64,000 bases of DNA from an uncultured Alteromonadaceae bacterium (GTDB lineage: Bacteria > Pseudomonadota > Gammaproteobacteria > Enterobacterales > Alteromonadaceae), in assembly GCA_947501935.1 (NCBI GenBank), contig CANMXU010000010.1:1-64000 (forward strand). Direction: 5' to 3'. The notes below the pieces were generated by a model. The model was not told where the DNA came from. It was given only the letters and a program-made list of their open reading frames with translations, and did not search any database. Below, piece after piece: positions 7,810 through 16,687 of this stretch (within the stretch, counting starts at the first letter, position 1; each line of letters opens with the position of its first letter). A program made the translations under genes and the position numbers.

Positions 7810-10800
7810 TTAGCTTTTTGGCGTCTCTATTTTCATAAATATACTGTAGAGCACTGGAACAACTAACAATGTTAACAATGTAGCAAAAGTTAAACCGAAT
7901 ACAATAACAACCGCCATTGATTGGAAAAATGCATCAAAGAATAGTGGGATAACACCTAATACGGTTGTTAACGTTCCCATCATGACAGGTCTAACACGGC
8001 TTGTTGCTGAGTCTATTACGGCATTAAACCTTTCTTTACCGCTGGCTATTTCAAAATCCATTTGATCAACTAATACAATACCATTTTTTATCAATAAACC
8101 GGACAAAGATAGAATACCCAATATTCCCATAAACTCTAGTGGGATACCTGTTACAACCAACCCAAATACGACACCAATCATTGCTAACGGAACGACAAGC
8201 CAAATAACCAATGGTTGCTTTATCTTACCGAATAAAATCACAACGACTAAAACCATTGCTAATAACCCCGCAGGAATAGTTGACATGAGATCTCCGTTAG
8301 ATTCTTCAGAATCACCAAACTCACCACCCCATTCCAACGTGTAGCCATCAGGTAATTCTATTGCTTCAATTTGGGGTCTCAACCTTGATAGCAACGCAGA
8401 AGGCAATTCACTGGGGTAAGGATCACACTGGGCTTTTATAGTAAAAATTCTGTCTTCACGCCTAATTTGACCATCACGCCAAATGGTTCTAAAACCATCA
8501 GTTACTTGAGTCAATGGAACATATTGCCCAGCAGCACTTAGCACCTGAATATCATTAATGTTACTGATACTTTCATTTTCACTATGTGGAACCCTAGAAA
8601 TGATTGGTATCAAATCTTGCCCCTCTCGATAAACTCCAATTTGCTTACCTAAATAGTGGTTAGAAATTGCAGTAGCGATATTCTCTCTCGATATACCTGC
8701 TCTACGCCCTTTATTTTCAGAGTAAATAGGCTCTATAACACTAACAGGATCTCGCCAATCATCTTTAATAGAGAGGGTTTTTCCATCAGCTATCATAATC
8801 TCTTTTGCTTGACTTGCTAGTTGACGCAATACAACAGGATCAGGACCTCTAAATTCAGCTTCAATTTTTGAACCACCACCGGGGCCTAGTACAAACCGCC
8901 AAGCTTTCGCTTGAGCATCAGGATAGTTTTGTGCGATATAGTTTTGCACAACAGGCATCATTGCATCAATTTTTCGATAGTCTGTTACCCTAACCAATAG
9001 TTGGCCATAAGAGCTATTGTTTGATTCACCTGAATAGGTCAGCATGTATCTAATGCCACCACCACCAATTAAGGTTTGAACGGCTTCAACATTGTCCATT
9101 TCAAGTATAAAAGCTTCCAACTCTCTCATATCTTGGTGAGTTTGCTCTATACGAGTTCCTTCAGGTAACCAGTAATCAACGACCATTTGTGGAGAAGTTG
9201 ACTGCGGGAAGAAACCTTGTGTCATAAACTTAGCCCCCCAAAGAGATGCAAGAAACAAACTGGTAACACCCAGCACAACAGGCCAGCGATATTTCAAAGC
9301 ACCTTTCATGAAGTTTTTGTATAGCGTGAAAAACTTACTTTCTGCCTGAACAGATTTTTCACCATTTGCTTCAGGAAAAAGCCAGAAACAACTAAGTGGC
9401 GTTATAGTGACTGCAAATAGCCAGCTAAATAGTAATGAAATCATCACTACCCAGAATAAATGACCTGTATATTCTGCTGTTTGACCCGGTGCAAAACCTA
9501 TTGGAGCAAAAGCGATAATGCCCACTAAGGTCCCACCTAATAATGGCCATTTGGTTTGTTGGACAATTTTCTTGGCTATATCAAGTTTACGGTAGCCTTC
9601 TTTTACTCCGACCAATATTCCTTCAGTAACAACAATAGCATTATCAACCATCATCCCTAGCGCGATGATTAATGCGCCAAGTGAAATACGGTGCATAGGA
9701 ATATTAATCATTTGCATGGTTGCTAATGTAGCCGCAATAGTAAGAATTAGAATGAAGCCAATAACTATGGCTGAGCGCATGCCCATAAATAAGAACAGCG
9801 TAACAATAACAATTAATAAAGCAGCAATAACATTAACTATAAAGTTATCTACTGAAGCCTTTACAATTTTACCTTGATGATAATATTCAAAAACTTCAAT
9901 ACCTAAAGGTCGTCTACTTTCTGACTCTGCCAGTGTAGCTGCAACCGCTTCGCCTACAACGACTACGTTTCCACCTGTTACATTAGATACGCCTAACGCA
10001 ATAGCGGGTTTACCGTTGTAGCGAATAATTTTGTCACTAGGTGTTGTATAGGTACGATAAACCTTTGCAATATCCTTTAAGAAAATGACTTTGCCGTCTG
10101 TTCCTGTAGAAATGAGTAAATTTTCAATCGCATCGATTGAATCTATTTCACCTGAAGGATCAATAACGATACGTCTAGTACCAACATTTACATTACCAGC
10201 GGAGGTCACGGCATTTTGTTGAGATAAAATATCATAGACGTTCGAAATCGAAACCCCTAACAAGGCAGAAGTTTCTGTTGATATTTCAACAAAAATCGCT
10301 TCTTGTTGTTCTCCCGCTAACTGTACTTTACCAACACCACTCACTTGTAAAATTTCTTTCTGGAGTGACTTCGCATAACTTCTTAGCTCTGACGCTTCAT
10401 AATCATCGCCAGTAATGAAGTAATACAATCCATATAAGTCGCCAAAATCATCATTTACGATTGGTGTTGCAGCATTTGGTGGTAATGTCCGTTCTGCATC
10501 TTTAATTTTATTGCGTAATTTGGTCCAAATAACTTGTAGTGCTTCTTTATCTTTAGAAAATTGATACTTTATATCGACTGTTATTTCGGATAGCCCCGCT
10601 GTAGACTTAGAGCTGACTTTCTTAACTTCTTGCATCTGCTGCAATGCTGTCTCTAATGGCTCTGTTACTTCGAGGGCTACTTCTTGTGGGCTTGCTCCAG
10701 GGTATTGAGTAAAAATTAAAGCTGTTCTGATAGTAAACTCAGGATCTTCAAATCTCGCCATATCTTTATAAGCGGACCAGCCACCAAAAATAGATAAAAG

Positions 10801-10854
10801 GATGACGATAATGCTGAGTACTTGGTTTTTTATTGAGAATTCTGCGATATTCAT
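7810..10854 (-). CDS. RND-family efflux pump permease
   Basis: Encodes 1014 aa, typical for an inner-membrane RND transporter of the AcrB/MexB superfamily. It has one N-terminal helix, two large periplasmic loops and two six-helix bundles (around 330-500 and 850-1010). The proton-relay helix reads GMMVDNAIVV near residue 400, so only one of the two Asp of AcrB-type pumps is present, and the partner Lys lies in LLIKNGIVLVDQ. The VDN form is common in RND subgroups outside classic AcrB. It follows the adaptor gene with a 19-bp gap and forms an operon with it. No outer-membrane channel gene is linked, so it probably borrows a TolC-like protein. Substrate unknown. Confidence 0.9.
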   Translation of the reverse strand: MNIAEFSIKNQVLSIIVILLSIFGGWSAYKDMARFEDPEFTIRTALIFTQYPGASPQEVALEVTEPLETALQQMQEVKKVSSKSTAGLSEITVDIKYQFSKDKEALQVIWTKLRNKIKDAERTLPPNAATPIVNDDFGDLYGLYYFITGDDYEASELRSYAKSLQKEILQVSGVGKVQLAGEQQEAIFVEISTETSALLGVSISNVYDILSQQNAVTSAGNVNVGTRRIVIDPSGEIDSIDAIENLLISTGTDGKVIFLKDIAKVYRTYTTPSDKIIRYNGKPAIALGVSNVTGGNVVVVGEAVAATLAESESRRPLGIEVFEYYHQGKIVKASVDNFIVNVIAALLIVIVTLFLFMGMRSAIVIGFILILTIAATLATMQMINIPMHRISLGALIIALGMMVDNAIVVTEGILVGVKEGYRKLDIAKKIVQQTKWPLLGGTLVGIIAFAPIGFAPGQTAEYTGHLFWVVMISLLFSWLFAVTITPLSCFWLFPEANGEKSVQAESKFFTLYKNFMKGALKYRWPVVLGVTSLFLASLWGAKFMTQGFFPQSTSPQMVVDYWLPEGTRIEQTHQDMRELEAFILEMDNVEAVQTLIGGGGIRYMLTYSGESNNSSYGQLLVRVTDYRKIDAMMPVVQNYIAQNYPDAQAKAWRFVLGPGGGSKIEAEFRGPDPVVLRQLASQAKEIMIADGKTLSIKDDWRDPVSVIEPIYSENKGRRAGISRENIATAISNHYLGKQIGVYREGQDLIPIISRVPHSENESISNINDIQVLSAAGQYVPLTQVTDGFRTIWRDGQIRREDRIFTIKAQCDPYPSELPSALLSRLRPQIEAIELPDGYTLEWGGEFGDSEESNGDLMSTIPAGLLAMVLVVVILFGKIKQPLVIWLVVPLAMIGVVFGLVVTGIPLEFMGILGILSLSGLLIKNGIVLVDQMDFEIASGKERFNAVIDSATSRVRPVMMGTLTTVLGVIPLFFDAFFQSMAVVIVFGLTFATLLTLLVVPVLYSIFMKIETPKS

Positions 10855-10873
10855 AATTAACTATTCCTGAGTC

Positions 10874-11950
10874 TTAATTTTTAACCCAAGGGCGGACTTG
10901 CATTCCCTCAGATAAATATGAAACTCCGGCAGTAATGATAATCTCACCTTTGCTTAAGCCTTGCACAACCTGAAGGTTTTCACCTATACCATCCTTTAAA
11001 GTGATCTTCCGTTTAGTTACACTCATGATTTTTTCATCTAAAACCCATACGAAAATTTCATCGCCTTGTGCAGTAATTGATATAGCAGGGATACTGACTT
11101 GTGGGTTCTCATTACTTTGACTGGGATCTTGAAATATTACTCTAGCATTCATGCCTGGTAAGATATTTAACCCAGATTGAGGTTCAAAATAAAAAGTTAC
11201 TTCATAGGTTTGTGAAGCTGGATCTGCCTCTAATGAAACTTCTTTTATAAAAGCTGGAATTTCTTGCTCTGGTGCTGCGTTCAGCACGATATGAATTGGG
11301 TTGTTATAATTTTCTACCTTCGCTTTAGCAACGATATTTGAAGGTAAGTTAATTTTAGCCTCTAATTTAGTTAGTGCTAGCATAGATATTACAGGGTTAC
11401 CTTGTTGAATCACCTGGTTATTTTTAAGGTCAACTTTAGAGATGTTACCAGAGTATGGTGCGCGTAAGACCGTATCGTTTAAAGCTTTTTGAGCACTTTC
11501 TAATTTTGCTTTATTAATATCTCTTTTCGCTTTAATTCCTTCAAATTCCATTCGAGAAATAATACTTTTTTTGAATAGGCTTTGTGAGCGGGTAAACTCT
11601 GACTCACTCTTATCATATTCTGACTGAGCAACATCTCGCTGTACTTTATAGTCAGTTGACTCAACAACAGCAAGGATATCACCTTTACTCACCTTTTGAG
11701 ACTCAGTTACTTTAATTTCAGTGACTATGCCACTCACTTGAAAAGCTAAATTCGAAGAACGTCCCGCTTGAATTATCGCAGGAAAAGAAAGCAAAGCATT
11801 ATTTTGGTTACCGCCTACAGTCATCATTTTTACAGGTCTAACACCAGTCTCTGTCGCAGGTTTCTGAGCGGACTCTGTATCACATCCAAGTAACAAGAAA
11901 GGAATAAGTAATAAAGGTGTTTTCCTCAAATAATAATTAATTCTGCGCAT
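10874..11950 (-). CDS. RND efflux adaptor lipoprotein (HlyD family)
   Basis: Encodes 358 aa. A signal peptide ends with lipobox LLLGC (Cys23), so the protein is a lipid-anchored periplasmic adaptor. It has the usual barrel-sandwich (lipoyl-like) halves (about 65-100 and 155-190) around a coiled-coil hairpin (about 100-155), then beta-barrel and membrane-proximal domains. It should join the RND permease downstream to an outer-membrane channel. It is the first gene of the two-gene operon; the start ATG is preceded by GGAAACGGC. The divergent upstream region holds overlapping inverted repeats that may regulate it. Confidence 0.88.
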   Translation of the reverse strand: MRRINYYLRKTPLLLIPFLLLGCDTESAQKPATETGVRPVKMMTVGGNQNNALLSFPAIIQAGRSSNLAFQVSGIVTEIKVTESQKVSKGDILAVVESTDYKVQRDVAQSEYDKSESEFTRSQSLFKKSIISRMEFEGIKAKRDINKAKLESAQKALNDTVLRAPYSGNISKVDLKNNQVIQQGNPVISMLALTKLEAKINLPSNIVAKAKVENYNNPIHIVLNAAPEQEIPAFIKEVSLEADPASQTYEVTFYFEPQSGLNILPGMNARVIFQDPSQSNENPQVSIPAISITAQGDEIFVWVLDEKIMSVTKRKITLKDGIGENLQVVQGLSKGEIIITAGVSYLSEGMQVRPWVKN

Positions 11951-12371
11951 GCCGTTTCCTTTTTTATATGGATTTGTATGATGTAAATTATATGATAAAT
12001 AATAAAGAAAACATACAAATGATAGTGTATTACATTAATTAATGTGTTGTTTTTTTTACTTTAATTATTCAAATTATGTCTATTGCCCAAGGGGTAAATA
12101 TAAATATTTCTGAAATAAATATAGATGCTAAAGCTATCTCTCTTGTCGTAAATTTATAAATCATTTTTCATAGCTTTTATTTTATAAGTAATAATGATTT
12201 AATTATAAGTAGTATTACTAATAATTCAAGTTATATTAATTGAATTATTAGTAATTAATATAACGCAGGGGTCAGAGCTTTAACTAGAAGCAGTATCATA
12301 AATTAGTTGTTAAAATATTAGTATCACTGTTATTATTATTTTGTTTCAAAAATACCTTATGGAGATTGAGT
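11951..12371. other. AT-rich divergent intergenic region
   Basis: It holds the promoters for the RND operon and the regulator gene, and the overlapping inverted repeats at 12214-12264. No gene is seen. Confidence 0.55.
12214..12264. promoter_or_regulatory. Two overlapping, competing inverted repeats
   Basis: Perfect 16-bp arms at 12214-12229 and 12240-12255 overlap perfect 12-bp arms at 12230-12241 and 12253-12264, so only one hairpin or cruciform can form at once. They lie between the divergent adaptor and regulator genes. They could be an operator for the XRE-type regulator at 12372 or a structured leader (inference). Confidence 0.5.
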
Positions 12372-12980
12372 TTGTCTTATAATAGCGAAACCTTAAAGAT
12401 CTTAAATGATACATGGCAAACTTTTAAGTTATCAACTAAAACCAATCAAGCAAAAGCTGCTAAAGCAATGGGTATGAATCAATCTGCTTTTAGTCAATAT
12501 CTACGGGGGGATATTCCGTTAAATACGGATTTTGTTGCTAAGTTTTCTGCTATGACAGGTAGTGAAATAGAAAGTTACCTAACTAAAGTGGCTGGAAATA
12601 AATTGCATTTACAGCCTATAGCCATTAAATATACTCTTTCAGGCCGAAAATTACTTGATTCGTTTGAACTAATGCCATCACCTGTAAATTTAGATCATGC
12701 CTATGCTATTTTAGTCGATTATTCGGACTTCATTTTTCAAAGAGGTACTCTTCTGCTAGTTGATACCGAAGCTGAAATTAGGGAGCATGATGCGGTAGTC
12801 ATCATAAGCAAAAATAATAGACCTATCTATGGTGTGCTTTCATTCAAAGAAAATGAATGGGAAATACTTGAGCCACATTACTTTGGTGGGAATAGGGTTG
12901 TTGTAACAAAAACTATGGTGATTCATCGAGTGAGTGGTAGCTACAATCCAGCAACACAGGGAAAAATTTTCAAAAAATAA
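12372..12980 (+). CDS. XRE/S24-like transcriptional regulator
   Basis: Encodes 202 aa starting at TTG 12372, chosen because GGAG (12361-12364) is 7 bases upstream; a TTG at 12366 would touch the ribosome site. The N-terminus is a helix-turn-helix (QAKAAKAMGMNQSAFSQYLR, about 23-42) and the C-terminal half resembles the LexA/CI peptidase-like fold (GTLLLVDTEAEIREHDAVVI). The Ser of DYSDF could match the nucleophile, but I see no Lys at the usual second position, so self-cleavage is doubtful. It probably represses itself and perhaps the divergent RND pump. It is the last gene before the right end of the candidate element. Confidence 0.65.
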   Translation: MSYNSETLKILNDTWQTFKLSTKTNQAKAAKAMGMNQSAFSQYLRGDIPLNTDFVAKFSAMTGSEIESYLTKVAGNKLHLQPIAIKYTLSGRKLLDSFELMPSPVNLDHAYAILVDYSDFIFQRGTLLLVDTEAEIREHDAVVIISKNNRPIYGVLSFKENEWEILEPHYFGGNRVVVTKTMVIHRVSGSYNPATQGKIFKK

Positions 12981-13087
12981 AATGTAGAGTTAACGTTTTG
13001 TTGGTCAGTTATAAATTAAATACTCATGACTACTTTTTATCGCTCAATATATGAAAATTGTAATGTGGCTATTGATCACATTTCTTT

Positions 13088-13224
13088 GTCACAAACTTTA
13101 TTAAATTTTTAGCTGATAGATTGAGTGGTATTTGGTATCTTGTCACAAACTTAATTAAAAAGTTACTGCACTACGCCCCTTTATTTTAAAAGGGAAGAGT
13201 CACAAACTTTATTAGAACGCGACA
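13088..13224 (-). repeat. Right end array of candidate element
   Basis: GTCACAAACTTTATT at 13088-13102, GTCACAAACTTAATT at 13142-13156 and GTCACAAACTTTATTAGA at 13199-13216, ending in the CGACA tip at 13220-13224. They are inverted relative to the left array at 2412. Confidence 0.65.
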
Positions 13225-13256
13225 TTGGTTGATGATGACTGATACCGCTAATAAAT

Positions 13257-13297
13257 GGTGAGCACAAAGAGCTGATGAACTTTGTGCTCACCTTTTT
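13257..13297 (+). terminator. Strong hairpin with T run in abgT leader
   Basis: GGTGAGCACAAAG (13257-13269), 10-nt loop, CTTTGTGCTCACC (13280-13292), then five T. It ends only 19 bases before the AbgT ATG, so it is either a terminator of upstream transcripts or an attenuator in the leader. Confidence 0.7.
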
Positions 13298-13316
13298 AAT
13301 ATAAGGCTCAATATTT

Positions 13317-14912
13317 ATGACTTCAGAAGTTACCAATATCCCCTCTAAAAATATAAAACCCAAAGGTTTATTCAATCGTTTTTTATCGACCGTTGAATAC
13401 TTAGGCAACCTATTACCGCATCCTATTACCTTGTTCGCTATTTTTTGTGTAGCGATTATTGTTGGCAGCGGCATCGCTGGTTTTTTTGACTTAAGCGTGG
13501 TTGACCCAAGACCAGAAGGGGCAAAAGGGCGTGCACCAGATGGTGTGATACATGTTGTTAGCCTGATGTCGGTTGACGGTTTACATCGTATCGTCACAGG
13601 TTTAGTAACTAACTTTACCGGCTTTGCGCCACTAGGTACGGTGTTAGTTGCAATCTTAGGCGTAAGTGTTGCTGAGCATTCTGGCTTATTGTCTGCCACC
13701 ATGCGTAATATGGTGATGGGCGCCTCTAAACGCTTTGTCACTTTTGCCATTGTGTTAGCGGCAATTTTATCAAACACCGCATCAGAGCTTGGTTATGTGG
13801 TATTAATTCCGCTAGCGGCGATGATATTTCATAGCTTAGGTCGTCACCCGCTTGCCGGCTTAGCCGCCGCTTTTGCTGGCGTGTCTGGTGGTTATAGCGC
13901 TAATTTATTATTAGGCACCATCGACCCATTACTAGCCGGTATCACCACGCCTGCAGCTCAAATGATCGATCCTGACTATGTTGTTGGCCCAGAAGCTAAC
14001 TGGTACTTCATGATAGTGTCGACCTTCCTTATCGCCATTTTAGGCACGCTTATTACCGAAAAAATTGTTGAACCGCGCCTTGGTAAATATGACCCTAGCG
14101 AAGCCAGTATTGATTTATCAGCAAATACTGTTGAGCATATAACGCCGTTAGAGAAAAAAGGTTTACGCTGGGCAGGTTTTACCTTTTTACTGATGTCGAT
14201 TTTACTCGCGCTGAGCATTATTCCTGAAAACGGCATTATGCGAAATCCAGAAACTGGCTTAGTCGCAGGCTCGCCATTTCTTAAAGGTATTGTTGCTTTT
14301 ATTTTTATCACCTTTGCGATACCAGGTTTTGTTTACGGTAAAGTTGTTGGCACCATGAAAAATGACCGAGACGTTATTGATGCGATGGCAAAAAGCATTA
14401 GTTCAATGGGGCTTTATATCGTACTGGTATTTTTTGCCGCTCAATTTGTCGCGTTTTTTAAATGGACTAACTTTGGCACCATCATCGCCATTAAAGGCGC
14501 GGCTTTATTACAAGCGCTTAGCCTTACTGGACCAGAGGTGTTTGTTGGTTTTATTTTAATGTGTGCGGTCATTAATTTAACCTTAGGTTCATCTTCAGCA
14601 CAGTGGGCAGCAACCGCACCGATATTTGTCCCTATGTTAATGTTAATTGGTTACGCGCCAGAGACCATTCAAGCGGCGTATCGTATTGGCGATTCAGTGA
14701 CTAACTTAATTACCCCAATGATGAGTTATTTCGGCTTAATTTTAGCGGTAGCGGTGAAATATAAAAAAGACATGGGGATAGGCACGCTCGTTGCAACCAT
14801 GTTGCCATACAGTATTGTCTTCTTTATTGGTTGGGTGACATTATTTTATGTTTGGGTATTTGCCCTTGGTTTACCAGTAGGGCCAGCATCACCGATATAT
14901 TATCAACCGTAG
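13317..14912 (+). CDS. AbgT-family transporter
   Basis: Encodes 531 aa, the usual length for the AbgT family of inner-membrane proteins (p-aminobenzoyl-glutamate uptake in E. coli; sulfonamide efflux in some members). It shows about a dozen hydrophobic segments and family-like stretches SNTASELGYVVLIPLAA (near 145) and GSSSAQWAATAPIFVP (near 425). AAGG lies 10 bases before the ATG. The gene is the first one right of the candidate element's end and its base composition is less AT-rich than the DNA to its left. The actual substrate cannot be read from sequence. Confidence 0.85.
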   Translation: MTSEVTNIPSKNIKPKGLFNRFLSTVEYLGNLLPHPITLFAIFCVAIIVGSGIAGFFDLSVVDPRPEGAKGRAPDGVIHVVSLMSVDGLHRIVTGLVTNFTGFAPLGTVLVAILGVSVAEHSGLLSATMRNMVMGASKRFVTFAIVLAAILSNTASELGYVVLIPLAAMIFHSLGRHPLAGLAAAFAGVSGGYSANLLLGTIDPLLAGITTPAAQMIDPDYVVGPEANWYFMIVSTFLIAILGTLITEKIVEPRLGKYDPSEASIDLSANTVEHITPLEKKGLRWAGFTFLLMSILLALSIIPENGIMRNPETGLVAGSPFLKGIVAFIFITFAIPGFVYGKVVGTMKNDRDVIDAMAKSISSMGLYIVLVFFAAQFVAFFKWTNFGTIIAIKGAALLQALSLTGPEVFVGFILMCAVINLTLGSSSAQWAATAPIFVPMLMLIGYAPETIQAAYRIGDSVTNLITPMMSYFGLILAVAVKYKKDMGIGTLVATMLPYSIVFFIGWVTLFYVWVFALGLPVGPASPIYYQP

Positions 14913-14974
14913 AAGGTTTTATTTGTGCGATCGTAGATGCGTGTAAAGGTTAATATCTAACTGATATTGTTGTT

Positions 14975-15003
14975 AAAAAAGCGAGCTAAGGCTCGCTTTT
15001 TTT
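14975..15003 (+). terminator. Rho-independent terminator after abgT-family gene
   Basis: A-tract plus GCGAGC (14981-14986), loop TAAG, GCTCGC (14991-14996), then seven T. Confidence 0.85.
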
Positions 15004-15044
15004 GTTGCTGTTGTTAGTATAGTCTGTCTATAGAGGTAACAATC

Positions 15045-16073
15045 ATGAACGAAACAGTGCAATCAACATTTTTTGAAAACCTGAAGGAAAGATTATCTAA
15101 CCCGTTTTTGTTTACGTATTTTTGGGTGTTTTGTACTGTTAATTATCAAGTAATATTAAAACTATTTTTTGAGCCGCTTAAAATGAGTACCAAAATAGAT
15201 AAGTACACAAGTGATTTGGACTTAAGTTCACCACTATGGTTAGCAATTGTTTTTATTGTAATTATTACCTTGATTAATAATTTAGTTGAGTATTATAAAC
15301 AATGTTGTGATCGTTTATTAAGCTGGTGTTTAGACAAAACTAAAATAAAAAAAATGGTTGCTTTGGAAGAGTATGAAAACTTAAAAAGTAAATACTCTAG
15401 CCTACAATCTCAATGGGGGCTTGCTGTTGAGAAGTCTACGGAGTTAAGTGATCGGTTAACTAGCCTTAATGCTGAGCATGAATCCAAATATAATCCGTTA
15501 TTTGAGGAAAACCAAAATCTATCTAACTTATTGAAAAACAGTGAGTCTAAGTTTAGCAATAAAACTAAGGAGCTGGCAGAGTTTGAAGATGAAGTGATCA
15601 AGCTTAAAGAGCAGCTTAATTCACAGGATAAACAGATTGAAGCTCTTATGAGAGAACAAAGTATTGAGAAACTAAGTAATCAGATTGAACCTACAGAAGA
15701 GGGGGATTCTTATTCTATAGAGCATCTAAAGTCTTATGATTTTGGCAAGGTTTCTTCTTTACCTATAACTAGCGATTTCTTATTTAAGGAGCTTAGGCAA
15801 GAAGGTTTAGGGCTATTAAAAAAGGTTAGTGAAAGTACAAATGGGCGTCTTAATGTCAGTGATGTACCTCTTGGAAAAACACTTTTTGAGTTTGGAAATA
15901 GTAAGTTTGTACTTAAAAATCATAAAGAAATAACTTTGCTTAAGTCAGATTTAGATAACTTAATAGGACTTGAACTATTACGTGAACCTTATAACTTAGA
16001 TGAAACAGGAAGACTTTTTGAAGTAACAAAGAAAGGGTATTTACTTGCTGATAAAATCAGCCCCCTTCTTTAA
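15045..16073 (+). CDS. Membrane protein with coiled coil and winged-helix-like tail
   Basis: Encodes 342 aa. Two hydrophobic segments (about 22-45 and 64-84) precede a long coiled coil (about 105-215) and a compact C-terminal domain (about 230-342) whose GRLFEVTKKGYLLADKI ending resembles a winged helix. This layout of membrane hairpin, coiled coil and helix-turn-helix-like end recalls some orphan and defence-linked proteins, but I recognise no named family. It stands alone between a terminator and the hairpin-rich noncoding block and is AT-rich compared with abgT, which fits recent acquisition. Confidence 0.6.
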   Translation: MNETVQSTFFENLKERLSNPFLFTYFWVFCTVNYQVILKLFFEPLKMSTKIDKYTSDLDLSSPLWLAIVFIVIITLINNLVEYYKQCCDRLLSWCLDKTKIKKMVALEEYENLKSKYSSLQSQWGLAVEKSTELSDRLTSLNAEHESKYNPLFEENQNLSNLLKNSESKFSNKTKELAEFEDEVIKLKEQLNSQDKQIEALMREQSIEKLSNQIEPTEEGDSYSIEHLKSYDFGKVSSLPITSDFLFKELRQEGLGLLKKVSESTNGRLNVSDVPLGKTLFEFGNSKFVLKNHKEITLLKSDLDNLIGLELLREPYNLDETGRLFEVTKKGYLLADKISPLL

Positions 16074-16111
16074 ATTATCGGAATAAATGGGTGGGAGCCT
16101 ATTTTAATGAT

Positions 16112-16282
16112 TTGTCGCGGTGGCGACAACACCCAAGGGGCGTTCCACGCCAAAAGCCCCTTGGAACCCCATGGCGCTGCAACATTAAACGTTATCCTAC
16201 ATTCAAATTAATATTCTCGACGTAACGGCAAAGATCGCACATCCTTGTGCGGCTTTGCCTTTGCCATCATCCCTGATGGCAA
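16112..16282. other. Block of four consecutive hairpins
   Basis: Hairpins: TTGTCGC/GCGACAA (16112-16129), CCAAGGGGC/GCCCCTTGG (16133-16164), a two-part stem GGCAAAG-CGCACA/TGTGCG-CTTTGCC (16227-16259), and TTGCCATCA/TGATGGCAA (16261-16282). ATTAAACG (16184-16191) and its complement CGTTTAAT (16309-16316) enclose the last two. No coding frame fits. It may be a structured RNA or recombination site; no known family was recognised. Confidence 0.5.
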
Positions 16283-16388
16283 TACGTGAATATTGATTTT
16301 CACTCCGGCGTTTAATGAAGCAGAATTTGTGCTCCGTTCGAGTTTATTCGTGTCGGTGATGTATTTCTCCGTTCGAGTTAGTTTGAAC

Positions 16389-16460
16389 GGGGTCGGTGAC
16401 AAATAAAGAGGAAGAAGGTAAGCGAGGTAAGCAATTTTTTAAATGTCACCGACCCCTTTT
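16389..16460. repeat. Palindromic dispersed repeat, copy 1
   Basis: GGGGTCGGTGACA (16389-16401) and TGTCACCGACCCC (16444-16456) with an internal GAGGAAGAAGGTAAGC-type spacer shared with other copies. Confidence 0.8.
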
Positions 16461-16687
16461 CTAGGCAGTTCCCACCTCAGCGAATCAATAAATGGCTAGC
16501 AACGGGAGGCACGGCGTTACGCCGCTCCTTGGCTGCAGCGGCCACCGCCGTAATATAATCAGAAAAGAGCTTTATGACTGAAAGTATTTAGACATAAAGT
16601 TTACCTCAGGCTTAATCAGGAATAATTGACGATCCACTCCTATACTTAAACACACTTTTTCTAGCGACAAACCATTAAGGAAAACCC

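Larger units (their letters stand above)
2412..13224. mobile_element. Candidate transposase-less element with multi-repeat ends
   Basis: The ends are inverted: TGTCG at 2412-2416 and CGACA at 13220-13224, with 22 of 26 terminal bases matching. Each end carries three spaced copies of a GTCACAAACTTTATT-type word, always pointing outward to inward. This layout (TGT/ACA tips plus repeated subterminal binding sites) is typical of Tn7, Tn5053 and Mu-like transposons. The 10.8-kb interior carries gltS, patatin, channel, cyclase, RND pump and regulator genes but no transposase, and the 5 bases flanking each end (GCTAG and TTGGT) are not a target duplication. It could therefore be a cargo-only or recombined remnant, or two independent solo ends. 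Confidence 0.5.
12981..13316. other. Intergenic region with right end array and abgT leader
   Basis: No gene. It contains the right repeat array (13088-13224) and a strong hairpin (13257-13297) just before the AbgT-family gene. Confidence 0.6.
16074..16687. other. Intergenic region rich in hairpins and repeats
   Basis: Contains the four-hairpin block, two CTCCGTTCGAGTT direct repeats (near 16331 and 16366), one palindromic repeat copy (16389-16460) and a GC-rich patch with CGGCG-tta-CGCCG (16512-16524). No gene is supported. Confidence 0.55.

Noticed and set aside
2407..13229. Target-site duplication of the candidate element
   Set aside because: The flanks GCTAG and TTGGT do not match, so no duplication is claimed.
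16074..16687. Integron attC sites
   Set aside because: Hairpins are present, but the ATTAAAC/GTTTAAT boxes do not fit the usual RYYYAAC/GTTRRRY cores and no integrase or cassette array is near.
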